Notes: generated by a model from the sequence alone, not told the origin. 19,059 nucleotides of DNA from Angelakisella sp. (GCA_022794295.1 JAAWEO010000021.1:1-19059), one strand, 5' to 3'; positions 4,932-13,701 are shown, numbered from the stretch's first letter. Made by a program: numbers and translations.

Positions 4932-6811
4932 AAGAGCTTGATGTGTTCCGTTATCTGAAAAAATACCGCGCCCTGATCGCCGGCTTTTCTGTGCTGGCCG
5001 GTGTCGCCTTCTTCCTCATTGCCCAGCTGTATATCCAGCAGTATACCGCGGCCACGGTTATTGAATACACCGGCCGGCAGGCCGCCGAGGGGCGTTCCCC
5101 GGACGGGAGCCTCATCGATACCTCCGAGATCTACGCCACCAACCTGGTTGCCCAGGCCATGAAGGCCCTGGACCTGGATTATACCGAGGCCACCATGGAC
5201 GAGATCCGCAGGGGGATTCAGGTGGAACCGGTGATCACAGAGGAGGATCTTATGATCCAGCAGTCCAAGCTGGACAACGGGGAGGAGGACTACGAGCTGA
5301 ACCCCACCCGCTACCTGGTTTCCTTTCACTGCGGCGTGGGCAACGGCAGGGACCACCCCCGCCGGGTGCTGAACCAGATCCTCCAGGAGTATGCCAGCTA
5401 TTACGGCAAGGCCCATGTCAATACCTCCCTGGCGGCCAACCCGGTCAGCGACATCACCTCCAAGGGCTATGACTACCTGGAGATGGCGGAGGTCATGGAC
5501 GACACCCTCACCAGCATTACCGAGCATCTTTCGGATAAAGTGACCTGGAACGGGGAGTTCCGTTCCAGCGGGACGGGCTACAGCTTCCAGGACCTTCAGG
5601 ACGAGTTTACCTTTCTGAAGGAGGTAGAGGTCCGCCAGCTTTTTTCCCGCATTCTGGCAGACCGGGTCACCAAGGACCGGGACGTGCTGCTGAGCAAATA
5701 CCGGAACCGGAACAACGACCTGGGCATCTCCAATAATGCGGCCTCCTTCGAGATCGAAAAGATCCGGGGGATCATCTCCGCCTACGAGGGGGCCATGGAG
5801 GAGTTCAGCGTTCCCATCCGCACCAATACCGACGAGGAGGGCAAGGAGGAGACGGTCCTGCAGAATAACGTCCTGCCCAATGTTTATGACGACTGGAACG
5901 AGGACCAGGACGGGAACCGGGCCCCTGTGGACCGGACAGCGGAGTACGACAAGCTGCTGACCAGGTACATTGAGGACCGGACCCTTTTCGAGCACAACCT
6001 GATTGATACCGACTACAACAACTATGTGATCGAGGTGTTCGCCGGGGCCCCGTCCAGTTCCTCCCCCGAGGTGCAGCAGGAGCTTCAGCAGGAGATCGCC
6101 GGCCTGGCGGAAAAGATCAACGCCCTCCAGGAGATCTACTACAAGACCAACGACGAGTACAACGAGTACCTGGGGGCGCAGAATATTATGATGCTCTCCA
6201 GCGTCCGTGTCACCGAGCGGTTCCCCATCCTGATTTTTGCCATTCTGATCATGGTCATCTTTGGGGCCCTGGGCTGTGCCGGTGCGGCGCTCTTTGGCCG
6301 GATCGAGGACTTTATCGAATACTACGCCTTTACCAACAAGGTGGATGGCCTGCCCAACCGGGCCAAGTGCGACCAGTTTATCGCCGCCCGTGAAAAGCGG
6401 CCGATCCCGGAGGACTTTGCCTGTGTCGTTCTGAAGCTGGCAAACCTCCAGGCAGAAAACGCCCGCCTGGGCCGGGAGGGCGGCGACCGGATGATCAAGG
6501 ACTTTGTAGAGGTGCTGACCTCCGTCTTTATCCCGTCCGCCAAGGTCTTTGTCGCCAACAACGGCGCGGGACAGTACCTGGTCTTTGCCGAATCGCTGAA
6601 GCAGGAGCAGGTGGACGCGGCCCTTTTCCAGATTGGTGTGATCCTGGAGGAAACCGCCAAGGAGCGCGGCTACCGCATTGACCTGCAAACCGGGTCCGCC
6701 TGTGCCGGGGAGGAAAGCTGCCACTTTATCCGCGAGCTTCTTTCCATCGCCATGAAGCGGGTAGGGGGCGCCCCGGCCGGTGCCGCCGGAAAGGTGCCTG
6801 TCACCGTTTGA
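4928..6811 (+). CDS. Wzz-like co-polymerase fused to a degenerate GGDEF domain
   Basis: This 627-residue protein begins like a Wzz/YveK chain-length determinant: a cytoplasmic start, a membrane helix at about 14-36, a long external region, then a second helix at about 432-457. The cytoplasmic C-terminus (about 460-620) resembles a GGDEF domain. D473-GLPNR matches the start of such domains, a central helix carries a GGDRMIKDF segment, and V542-A-N-N-GAGQY-LVF sits where GGDEF would be. The signature reads GAGQY (546-550), so the acidic catalytic residues are missing and cyclase activity is unlikely. A nucleotide-sensing or protein-binding role in polymer control is possible. The start is a GTG after AGGAGGTGG, overlapping the previous stop. 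The Wzz part is likely; the GGDEF origin is good but judged by eye. Confidence 0.7.
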   Translation: MKELDVFRYLKKYRALIAGFSVLAGVAFFLIAQLYIQQYTAATVIEYTGRQAAEGRSPDGSLIDTSEIYATNLVAQAMKALDLDYTEATMDEIRRGIQVEPVITEEDLMIQQSKLDNGEEDYELNPTRYLVSFHCGVGNGRDHPRRVLNQILQEYASYYGKAHVNTSLAANPVSDITSKGYDYLEMAEVMDDTLTSITEHLSDKVTWNGEFRSSGTGYSFQDLQDEFTFLKEVEVRQLFSRILADRVTKDRDVLLSKYRNRNNDLGISNNAASFEIEKIRGIISAYEGAMEEFSVPIRTNTDEEGKEETVLQNNVLPNVYDDWNEDQDGNRAPVDRTAEYDKLLTRYIEDRTLFEHNLIDTDYNNYVIEVFAGAPSSSSPEVQQELQQEIAGLAEKINALQEIYYKTNDEYNEYLGAQNIMMLSSVRVTERFPILIFAILIMVIFGALGCAGAALFGRIEDFIEYYAFTNKVDGLPNRAKCDQFIAAREKRPIPEDFACVVLKLANLQAENARLGREGGDRMIKDFVEVLTSVFIPSAKVFVANNGAGQYLVFAESLKQEQVDAALFQIGVILEETAKERGYRIDLQTGSACAGEESCHFIRELLSIAMKRVGGAPAGAAGKVPVTV

Positions 6812-6843
6812 CAGGGACAACAGCAAAGGAGGAGGGATCCCGT

Positions 6844-8145
6844 TTGACAGCGGTCGTTTACTTTGGCCTTGCTGCCGCCATGTTTGCCCTGCAGGATGCC
6901 TATTTCCTTCTGGGCGGCGGGGAGTACAGCCTGAAAAACCTGTGTGCCCTGGGCATCCTGTTCCTTTGTCTTTTGGATTTTATCGGCACGGTGCGTCTGG
7001 GCAGGGGGATGGTTCTGGTGCGCCACTCCCTGGTCCAGATGCTCCCCTGCCTGGTCCCCCTGGTCTTTTCCTGTTTGATCTGGGTGGTCTCCGGGGCGGA
7101 TGTTTCCGCCATTCTCAACGGCGTCACCATGATCCTGCCCCAGCTGCTGTCGGTTTGTGTAGCCGCGGCCACCCTGTATCTTTTCGGTGCCAGGGGGATC
7201 TGGTACTGCCTGGGGGCCATGTGTGCAGCCAACTTCATCCAGGTCCTGGTGGTGATCTGGCAGGGGGGACTGGGACCCTTTCTGGAGGAGTTCTATACCC
7301 TGCTGGTCACCTTCAGCAAGGAGACCGGCCCCCTGATGGAAAAGCTGGAGACCCACGATCTGACCTTCGCCTTTGGTCCCTTCCTTATTTATCTGTTTCT
7401 CCACTGGAAGGAATCCCCCCGCCCCTCCCTTTGGCTGACGGTGGTCACCCTCTTTTTCCTCATTGGACTGAAGCGGATCGCCATCCCGGCCATTGTCCTG
7501 GGCCTTTTGGCGGCCTGGCTGCTGCAGCTGCTGCCGGAAAAGGCGGCGCGGCAAACCGCCCTTTGTGCCGCCCTGGTGATGATCGTTGTCAGCTTCCTGT
7601 ACATTGCGGGGATCCGTTACGGCCTTTTCCCCTACCTGGAGGAGCATTTTGGCATCGATACCAAGGGGCGGACCGCCCTTTTTGCCCATGTGGAGCCTTA
7701 CTATGACATCAGCTTCACCTATATGGGCCGGGGAACAGGGTTTGAGCGGTACGTGGAATGGTTTAGCGGCACAGAGCACCAGACCCCCCTGCGCACCCAG
7801 ACCCAGATCCACAACGATTTCCTGCGGATGTACCTGAACATTGGGTTTATCGGCTACTGGGTCTGGATCCTAAGCTGGCTTCCGGTGCGCCTCCGGTACT
7901 GGTTCCGCCAGGGAGGAAAAAATGCCGGGTGCCTCTTTTTGGGGGTCTGTGTTTACTGCTTTGTCCTGTACGCCACAGACAATACCATCTACTACCCCTA
8001 CACCATGATGGCCTGTGCCCTGATCCCCATGTCCTACCGCCTGGATTCCCTTTCGGAGGCTGCTTTGGACGAATGCAGCCGGGGATGGGAGGAAAGGGGG
8101 CAGAGAAGGGCAAGGCTCCCGAAGCCGGGGGAGGGACCGTTTTGA
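6844..8145 (+). CDS. Wzy-like polysaccharide polymerase (O-antigen ligase/polymerase family)
   Basis: This 433-residue protein is almost entirely hydrophobic, with about ten or more membrane helices. It has one large external loop around residues 260-320, which contains an R/Y/H-rich stretch ending in QIHNDFLRMYLNIGFIG. That layout is typical of Wzy polymerases and O-antigen ligases, which join lipid-linked repeat units outside the membrane. An earlier in-frame TTG (6808) would start before the strong AAAGGAGGAGGG site (6825-6836). The TTG at 6844 is seven bases after that site and is preferred. The end overlaps the next start (TTGA). As for all Wzy proteins, primary sequence is weak evidence; the operon context is the main support. 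Confidence 0.8.
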   Translation: MTAVVYFGLAAAMFALQDAYFLLGGGEYSLKNLCALGILFLCLLDFIGTVRLGRGMVLVRHSLVQMLPCLVPLVFSCLIWVVSGADVSAILNGVTMILPQLLSVCVAAATLYLFGARGIWYCLGAMCAANFIQVLVVIWQGGLGPFLEEFYTLLVTFSKETGPLMEKLETHDLTFAFGPFLIYLFLHWKESPRPSLWLTVVTLFFLIGLKRIAIPAIVLGLLAAWLLQLLPEKAARQTALCAALVMIVVSFLYIAGIRYGLFPYLEEHFGIDTKGRTALFAHVEPYYDISFTYMGRGTGFERYVEWFSGTEHQTPLRTQTQIHNDFLRMYLNIGFIGYWVWILSWLPVRLRYWFRQGGKNAGCLFLGVCVYCFVLYATDNTIYYPYTMMACALIPMSYRLDSLSEAALDECSRGWEERGQRRARLPKPGEGPF

Positions 8146-8612
8146 AACGAAGGACCCCCAAGCTCTGCTTTGCGGCTTCCTCCGGCGGGCACCTGGAGGA
8201 GCTGATGATGCTGCGCCCCCTGATGGACCGGTATGACAGCTTTTTGGTGACAGAGCAGACCAGCTACCAGGCTGCCGGGGGAGAGATCCGCCAATACCAC
8301 CTTCTCCAGGTGAACCGCCGGGAAAAGAGCTGTGTTCCAAGGCTGCTGGTCAATGCCTTCCGCTCCCTGAAAATTATGGGAACGGAACGGCCGGATGTTG
8401 TGCTCTGCACCGGCGCCCTGGCAACCATCCCCCTCTGCCTGCTTTGCAAGCTGCTGGGGAAAAAGCTGGTTTTTATCGAGTCCTATGCCAAGGTCACCAC
8501 CCCCACCCTCACCGGAAGGCTCCTTTACCCCTTTGCCGACCGGTTTTATATCCAGTGGCCGGAGCTGCAAGGGTACTACCCCCGGGCGGTTTGTGTTGGC
8601 AGTATTTATTGA
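8142..8612 (+). CDS. Alg14-like glycosyltransferase subunit (CpsF/EpsE/PssD type)
   Basis: This 156-residue protein starts at a TTG placed six bases after GGGGGAGGG (8127-8135) and overlapping the polymerase stop. The start region CFAASSGGHLEELMML carries the SGGH motif (14-17) of Alg14-type proteins. Further on are VLCTGALATIPLCLLCKLLGKKLVFIESYAK and the hydrophobic stretch expected for membrane docking. It is half of a split GT-B glycosyltransferase. The Alg14-like half anchors and helps bind the acceptor, and its partner is the next gene. In pneumococcal serotype 14 the equivalent pair adds a beta-1,4-linked galactose, but the sugar here is unknown. Confidence 0.85.
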   Translation: MKRRTPKLCFAASSGGHLEELMMLRPLMDRYDSFLVTEQTSYQAAGGEIRQYHLLQVNRREKSCVPRLLVNAFRSLKIMGTERPDVVLCTGALATIPLCLLCKLLGKKLVFIESYAKVTTPTLTGRLLYPFADRFYIQWPELQGYYPRAVCVGSIY

Positions 8613-8623
8613 GGTGACAGCGG

Positions 8624-9103
8624 ATGATATTTGTTACGGTGGGCTCCCAGAAGTTTCCCTTTGACCGCCTGGTGCAAAGGGTGGATGAACTGGCCGGGGA
8701 GGGGATCATCCGGGAGGAGGTGATCATCCAGACAGGGGCCTGTAGGTACCGGCCCCGCCATTGCCGTTACCAGGCGTATTTTGACCGGGAACGCTTTGAG
8801 GAGCTTCTGGAACGGTGCAGCATTGTCATCACCCACGGCGGTGCGGGGACCATCGTAACCGCCCTGCGCCGGCAGAAGAAGGTGATCGTGGTTCCGCGGC
8901 TGGCCCGGTACGGGGAGCATGTGGACGACCACCAGCTCCAGCTGATGGAGGCCCTGGGAAAACAGGGGCAGCTCTGCCCCTGCCCGGAGACCGGCCGCCT
9001 GGCAGAGGCGCTGGAGGAGGCCGGGAGCCGCTCCTACAATGGCTTCCGGTCCAATACAGAGGGCTTCCTCGCTTCGGTGGAGGAGTACCTTTCCACCCTG
9101 TAG
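8624..9103 (+). CDS. Alg13-like glycosyltransferase subunit (CpsG/EpsF/PssE type)
   Basis: This 159-residue protein begins MIFVTVGSQKFPFDRL, the typical start of Alg13-type subunits. It has the nucleotide-sugar-binding motif HGGAGT at 71-76 and VVPR near 89-92. It resembles the C-terminal half of GT28 enzymes and should bind the donor sugar, working with the Alg14-like protein encoded just upstream. Its ribosome binding site, GAGGTGA, overlaps the stop of that gene, so the two are probably made in equal amounts. Confidence 0.88.
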   Translation: MIFVTVGSQKFPFDRLVQRVDELAGEGIIREEVIIQTGACRYRPRHCRYQAYFDRERFEELLERCSIVITHGGAGTIVTALRRQKKVIVVPRLARYGEHVDDHQLQLMEALGKQGQLCPCPETGRLAEALEEAGSRSYNGFRSNTEGFLASVEEYLSTL

Positions 9104-9127
9104 CTGCTAAAGAAAGGGGGGCGGCCG

Positions 9128-10210
9128 TTGAAACGGATCCTGGAGGTAGGGCCCAGCGAAACAGGCTCCCGGGGCGGAATGGCCGGGGTCATCCGGGGAC
9201 TTCGGGAAAGTGAAGGGCTGAACCGGGAGTTTACTGTCCACAGCTTTCCCTCCTACATAGATGGCAGCCTGCCGGTGAGGCTGGCTTATTCCCTTTACGG
9301 CCTGCTGCGCTTCTGGCTGCTGGGAAGAAATTATGATATCGTCCATCTTCACACGGCGGAAAAGGGCAGCACCTTCCGGAAAAGCCTTTACCTTCGGGCG
9401 GCCAAGAGGGCCGGGGCCAAGGTGGTGGTCCATATCCACGGTGCGGAATACCTGACCTTCTACGATGCCCTGGGCAGGCGGGGGAAGGGAGTGGTGGAGG
9501 ACTTCTTCCGCCAGGCGGATCTGGTGCTGGCCCTGTCGGACAGCTGGAAAAGGGAGCTGGAGGCCCGCTTTTCCATGAAGGCCTGTGAAACGCTGTATAA
9601 CGGGGTGGAGCCTTCTCTGTTTGAACAGGGGGCAGGGGACCCGGCGGAGCACCGGCGGGATTTTCTGATGCTGGGCAGGCTGGGGGAGCGCAAGGGAACC
9701 TATGACCTGATCGAAGCCATGGAGCTGGCGCTTCGCCGGGACCCGGAGCTTACCCTTTGTCTGGCCGGGGATGGGGAGGTGGAGAAGGTCCGGGCCCTGG
9801 TGGCAGAAAAGGGACTGGAAAACAGCATTACCGTGACGGGGTGGATCGGCCGGGAGGAAACGCTGAAGCGGCTGGGAAAGGCGGCCACAGTGGTGCTGCC
9901 CTCCTACCACGAGGGCCTGCCCCTTTCTATCCTGGAGGGGATGGCGGCGGGGAAGGCCATTTTAAGCACCACCGCAGGGGCCATCCCGGAGGCGGTCACC
10001 GGGGAGAACGGCATTCTGGTGGAACCGGGGGATGTTCCTGCCCTGGCGGAGGGGCTTCTCCGCCTCAGCGGGGATGTGGAGCTTCTCCGCGCCATCTCCC
10101 GGAACAACCGGCAGCGGGTAAAACAGCTTTTTTCCCTGGAACAGATGCACAGCCGCCTGGCGGGCCAGTACCGCCGGCTGCTGGAGGAGGTGGAAGAATG
10201 GACCCCCTGA
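9128..10210 (+). CDS. GT4-family glycosyltransferase
   Basis: This 360-residue GT-B fold enzyme has the N-terminal acceptor half (HLHTAEKGS, VHIHGAEYL, ALSDSWKREL, LYNGVEPSLF). Its C-terminal donor half contains FLMLGRLGERKGTYDLIEAM, LAGDGE, and the E-x7-E motif of retaining GT4 enzymes (E262 and E270 in HEGLPLSILEGMAAGKAI). It would add a sugar from a nucleotide donor to the growing lipid-linked repeat unit. The start is a TTG after an AAAGGGGGG site. The end overlaps the next gene by 13 bases. The sugar specificity is not readable. Confidence 0.9.
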   Translation: MKRILEVGPSETGSRGGMAGVIRGLRESEGLNREFTVHSFPSYIDGSLPVRLAYSLYGLLRFWLLGRNYDIVHLHTAEKGSTFRKSLYLRAAKRAGAKVVVHIHGAEYLTFYDALGRRGKGVVEDFFRQADLVLALSDSWKRELEARFSMKACETLYNGVEPSLFEQGAGDPAEHRRDFLMLGRLGERKGTYDLIEAMELALRRDPELTLCLAGDGEVEKVRALVAEKGLENSITVTGWIGREETLKRLGKAATVVLPSYHEGLPLSILEGMAAGKAILSTTAGAIPEAVTGENGILVEPGDVPALAEGLLRLSGDVELLRAISRNNRQRVKQLFSLEQMHSRLAGQYRRLLEEVEEWTP

Positions 10211-11178
10211 TCACCGTGGTGGTGCCGGTGTACAATGTGGAGGACTACCTGGAACGGTGCCTGGCCTCCCTGTCGGCCCAGACCCACAGCAATCTTGAGA
10301 TCATCGCCGTGGACGACGCCTCCACCGACGGGAGCGGGACCCTTTGCGACCGCCTGGCGGAAAAGGAGCCCCGCCTCCAGGTGGTGCACCTTCCGGAGAA
10401 CCGGGGGCCCTCTGCGGCGCGGAACGAGGGCGTCCGCAGGGCAAGGGGGGAATACCTCTCCTTTGTGGATGCCGACGACTGGGTGGAGCCGGAGCTGCTG
10501 GAACGGCTGTACCGCTCCTTGACCGAGACCGGGGCGGATGTCTCTGCCTGCGGGGCGGAGGGGATCCGGCTTCAGGATGGCCCCCCAGCGGTTTTTACCC
10601 GGGAGGAGGCCATCCGCTGCCTGGCCCGGAGCCGGCCCTTCGGCTTTGTCCCCTGGGGAAAGCTGTACCGCACCGGCCCGGTAAAGGCGACCCCCTTTGA
10701 CGAAGGGGTCTTTTACAGCGAGGACCTTCTGTTTTTGTACCAGCTGTTCCAAAAGGTGGAACGGGTCAGCTACCGGCCGGACCGGCTGTATCACTATGTC
10801 TGCCGGGAGGGGAGCCAGGTACAGAGCGGCATCAACCGGCGCAGGTGCACCCTTTTGGCGGTCAATGATCTGATCTGTGGGGATGCGGCGGTCCGTTTTC
10901 CCGAAGCCCTGGAGGAGTTCCGCCAGACTGCCCTGGAGGCGGTCCGGTGTATGGCGGTGCTGGCGGTGAAGAAGGGGGCGTCGGAGGGGCGGCTGTGGGA
11001 TTATCTGAAGCTGCTCCAAGGGAACATACGGCGGCACTTCAGCTGGAAGGCCCTGACCCTCTGTCCCCGGGGGAGGGATAAGGCGGCTATTCTGGCGCTG
11101 TACACCAGCGCGGCGGCCTTCTGGGTCCTGGCGTCCGCCAGCAAATACATAGGCAGGGGGAGGGACAGGCGGGGATGA
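10198..11178 (+). CDS. GT2-family glycosyltransferase (first of a tandem pair)
   Basis: This 326-residue GT-A enzyme has the start ITVVVPVYNVEDYLERCLASL, the VDDAS-TDGS donor-site motif (38-46), SAARNEGVRRARGEYLSFVDADDW with the metal-binding DAD (91-93), and an ED motif in YSEDLLF. It ends in a hydrophobic helix and a basic tail, which would hold it at the membrane. The ATG at 10198 follows GGAGGAGGTGG and lies inside the end of the GT4 gene. It is closely similar to the next gene from start to end, showing a tandem duplication. It likely adds one sugar of the repeat unit. Confidence 0.9.
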   Translation: MDPLITVVVPVYNVEDYLERCLASLSAQTHSNLEIIAVDDASTDGSGTLCDRLAEKEPRLQVVHLPENRGPSAARNEGVRRARGEYLSFVDADDWVEPELLERLYRSLTETGADVSACGAEGIRLQDGPPAVFTREEAIRCLARSRPFGFVPWGKLYRTGPVKATPFDEGVFYSEDLLFLYQLFQKVERVSYRPDRLYHYVCREGSQVQSGINRRRCTLLAVNDLICGDAAVRFPEALEEFRQTALEAVRCMAVLAVKKGASEGRLWDYLKLLQGNIRRHFSWKALTLCPRGRDKAAILALYTSAAAFWVLASASKYIGRGRDRRG

Positions 11179-12152
11179 CACAAAAGGAACCGCTGATCAG
11201 CGTTGTGATCCCGGTGTACAATGTGGAGCCCTACCTGGACCGGTGTCTGGCCTCCCTGGCGGCCCAGACCTACCGGCGAATAGAGCTTATTGTGATCGAT
11301 GACGCCTCTGCCGATGGCAGCGGCGGGATCTGTGACCGCTGGGCGGCAAAGGAGCCGAGGCTCCAGGTGGTGCATCTTCCGGTGAACGGGGGGCTGTCTG
11401 CCGCCAGGAACGAGGGGGTGCGCAGGGCAACGGGGGAATACCTCGCCTTTGTGGATTCGGACGACCAGGTGGAGCCGGAGCTGCTGGAACAGCTGTACCG
11501 CTCCTTGACCGAGACAGGGGCGGACATAAGCATCTGCGGGACCGAGGGGATGAAGCTGCGGGAGGGGACCGCCGGGCTCCTTTCCCCGGCGGAGGCGGCG
11601 GTCTGCCTGGCAGGCCGGGGCCCCTTCCTGTGGACGGTCTGGGGCAAGCTGTACCCGGCACAGCTGGTGCGGGAGCTGCCCTTTGAAAAGCGGGCCCTTT
11701 GCTGCGAGGACCTTCTGTTTTTCTACCAGGTGCTGAAAAGGGTCCGGAGCATCGCCTTTTTGCCGGACCGGCTGTACCGGTATACCACTCGGGCAGGAAG
11801 CATGGTCAACAGCGGCATTGATGAAAAACGGTGCACTGTGCTCACCGTTCTGGACGAGATCTGCCGGGATGCGGCCGCTGCGTTTCCCCAGGCGGAGACC
11901 GCCTTCCGCCAGGTGGCCATGGACACCGGTGCGCGGCTGGCCATGGAGGCGGTAGAGAGGGGGATGTCCGGCCAGTTCCTTACCCAATACCTGGAGCGGT
12001 TCCGGGACAGTGTCCGGCGGCATTTCAGCTGGAAGGCCCTGGCCCTCTGTCCCGAAAAAAAGGGGGTGGCGGCGGAGCTGCTGCTCTGTGCCGGTGTGCC
12101 GTTTTTCCGGGGTGCCGCCGCCCTTTACAAGGGGATCAAAAGGAACCGGTGA
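11175..12152 (+). CDS. GT2-family glycosyltransferase (second of a tandem pair)
   Basis: This 325-residue GT-A enzyme parallels its upstream neighbour: ISVVIPVYNVEPYLDRCLASL, VIDDASADGSG, SAARNEGVRRATGEYLAFVDSDDQ (metal-binding DSD at 94-96) and CEDLLFFYQVLKRV. The shared RRHFSWKAL near the C-terminus is followed by a hydrophobic segment and a basic tail. Some stretches are nearly identical to the first copy at the DNA level, for example around 11471-11520 against 10487-10536. Differences near the donor and acceptor sites (DSDDQ against DADDW) suggest the copies may add different sugars. The ATG overlaps the previous stop (ATGA). Confidence 0.9.
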   Translation: MTQKEPLISVVIPVYNVEPYLDRCLASLAAQTYRRIELIVIDDASADGSGGICDRWAAKEPRLQVVHLPVNGGLSAARNEGVRRATGEYLAFVDSDDQVEPELLEQLYRSLTETGADISICGTEGMKLREGTAGLLSPAEAAVCLAGRGPFLWTVWGKLYPAQLVRELPFEKRALCCEDLLFFYQVLKRVRSIAFLPDRLYRYTTRAGSMVNSGIDEKRCTVLTVLDEICRDAAAAFPQAETAFRQVAMDTGARLAMEAVERGMSGQFLTQYLERFRDSVRRHFSWKALALCPEKKGVAAELLLCAGVPFFRGAAALYKGIKRNR

Positions 12153-12162
12153 GGGAAATTTT

Positions 12163-13695
12163 ATGGAGCAGGTAAAGACTGTCAGCAAAAACCTGAGGCT
12201 TACCGCGGCCAGCGAGCTTGTGCTGGCCGCGTTGAAGTTTGTCTCCCGCCGGGCCTTTGTCCTTTTGCTGGGAAAGGAGTACCTGGGCCTCAGCGGATTG
12301 TTTACCGACATTCTGTCGATGCTCTCTCTGGCGGAGCTGGGGTTCAGCGTTTCCATCACCTACAGCCTTTACCGCCCGGTGGCCCAGGGGGATACCGAGA
12401 TGGTCAAGTCCCTGCTGGGTCTTTACCGCCGGGTGTACCAGGCGGTTGGCGTGGTGGTCCTGGCAGTGGGGCTGGGTCTGACCCCCTTCCTGGGGTTCTT
12501 TGTCAAGGAGATGCCAAGTGATATCCCCCACATCCCCCTGATCTACGGCCTGAATGTGGTAAATGCCGGCATCTCCTATTTTTTCTCCTATAAATCCACC
12601 CTGCTGTTTGTTCATCAAAAAAAGTATGTGGATGCCATGATCCGTGCCGCGGCAGCTTTGGCCGCCACTGCGGCCCAGATCGCGGTGCTGTTCCTCACCG
12701 GGAGCTACCTGTACTACCTGGTCATTGCCATCGGGGCCACCCTGGTCCAGAACCTTGCCATATCCCGGACAGCGGACCGCCTTTACCCCTACCTGAGGGA
12801 GAAGGAGGTCCAACCTCTGCCGGCGGAAACCGTCGGGGAGCTCCGCCGCAATGTGGGGGCCATGGTCCTCCACCGCATTGGGGCAGTGGCGGTGTTCAGT
12901 ACCGACAACCTGCTGATCTCGAAGTTTGTGGGAATCGTCACCACCGGGCTGTACTCCAACTATATTCTGATCCGGAATTTTCTGAATGTTGTCATCACAG
13001 CCCTGTTCGGCGCCATCACCCCCGCCCTGGGGAGGCAGAACGCCACAGCGCCGGTGGAGGAAAAGCGGGAGACCTTCCGCCAGCTCCACCTTTTTTCCGC
13101 CTGGCTGTTCGGATGGATGAGCATCTGTCTGTACTGTCTTTACGACCCCTTCCTCGACCTGTGGCTGGGGAGGGGATACCTCCTTCCCCAGCCGGTGGTG
13201 CTGCTGATCGTGGTAAATTTTTACGTGAACAGTATGCGCACCCCGGTGGCGAACACCAAAAGCGTCATGGGGCTGTTCTGGGACGAGCGGTACAAGTCCA
13301 TTCTGGAGGCTGCCCTGAATCTGGTGGTGTCCGTCCTCCTTGCCAAAAGGCTGGGTATCACCGGTATCCTGGTCGGGACGCTGGTCAGCACCCTGGCGCT
13401 GCCCGTTTGGATCGAGCCCCTGGGGCTTTACCGCCACGGGCTGGGGCTCCCAGTGGGAAGATACTTCCGGGACTATCTTTTTTATCTGCTGGTGACCGTT
13501 TCTGCCGGGACAGCTACCTGGCTGGCATGCCGGATGCTCCCCGGGGGGCTGGGGGGATTTTTCCTCCGAATGCTCCTTTGCTTGACCCTGCCCAACCTGA
13601 TCTACCTGGCCGTTGTCCGGAAGGTCCTTTCCGGGTGGGGGCCGCTGCTGCGGCTGATAAAGCCTCTGCTGCCGGGCAGAAACAAACAGTCCTGA
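12163..13695 (+). CDS. Wzx-like polysaccharide flippase (MATE/MOP superfamily)
   Basis: This 510-residue protein has about twelve to fourteen membrane helices and the N-terminal pattern of oligosaccharide flippases (NLRLTAASELVLAALKFVSRRAFVLLLGKEYLGLSGLFTDILSML, read from residue 10). It would carry the completed lipid-linked repeat unit across the membrane for the Wzy-like polymerase. ATG at 12163 follows GGTGAGGG and lies ten bases after the second GT2 gene. It is the last gene of the polysaccharide operon and is followed by a terminator. Together with the polymerase and chain-length proteins it defines a Wzx/Wzy-dependent pathway. Confidence 0.88.
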   Translation: MEQVKTVSKNLRLTAASELVLAALKFVSRRAFVLLLGKEYLGLSGLFTDILSMLSLAELGFSVSITYSLYRPVAQGDTEMVKSLLGLYRRVYQAVGVVVLAVGLGLTPFLGFFVKEMPSDIPHIPLIYGLNVVNAGISYFFSYKSTLLFVHQKKYVDAMIRAAAALAATAAQIAVLFLTGSYLYYLVIAIGATLVQNLAISRTADRLYPYLREKEVQPLPAETVGELRRNVGAMVLHRIGAVAVFSTDNLLISKFVGIVTTGLYSNYILIRNFLNVVITALFGAITPALGRQNATAPVEEKRETFRQLHLFSAWLFGWMSICLYCLYDPFLDLWLGRGYLLPQPVVLLIVVNFYVNSMRTPVANTKSVMGLFWDERYKSILEAALNLVVSVLLAKRLGITGILVGTLVSTLALPVWIEPLGLYRHGLGLPVGRYFRDYLFYLLVTVSAGTATWLACRMLPGGLGGFFLRMLLCLTLPNLIYLAVVRKVLSGWGPLLRLIKPLLPGRNKQS

Positions 13696-13701
13696 AATCC
13701 A

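Noticed and set aside
6541..6600. Active diguanylate cyclase
   Set aside because: The signature is GAGQY, lacking the acidic residues needed for metal binding and catalysis.
4745..6826. Very long minus-strand open frame opposite the Wzz-GGDEF gene
   Set aside because: It mirrors a well-supported plus-strand gene with good start signals and has no recognisable domain; long antisense frames are common in GC-rich DNA.
9757..10197. Long N-terminal extension of the first GT2 gene
   Set aside because: It lies wholly inside the GT4 gene in another frame and is Gly/Pro-rich without motifs; the ATG at 10198 has a strong ribosome binding site and begins the GT2 fold exactly.
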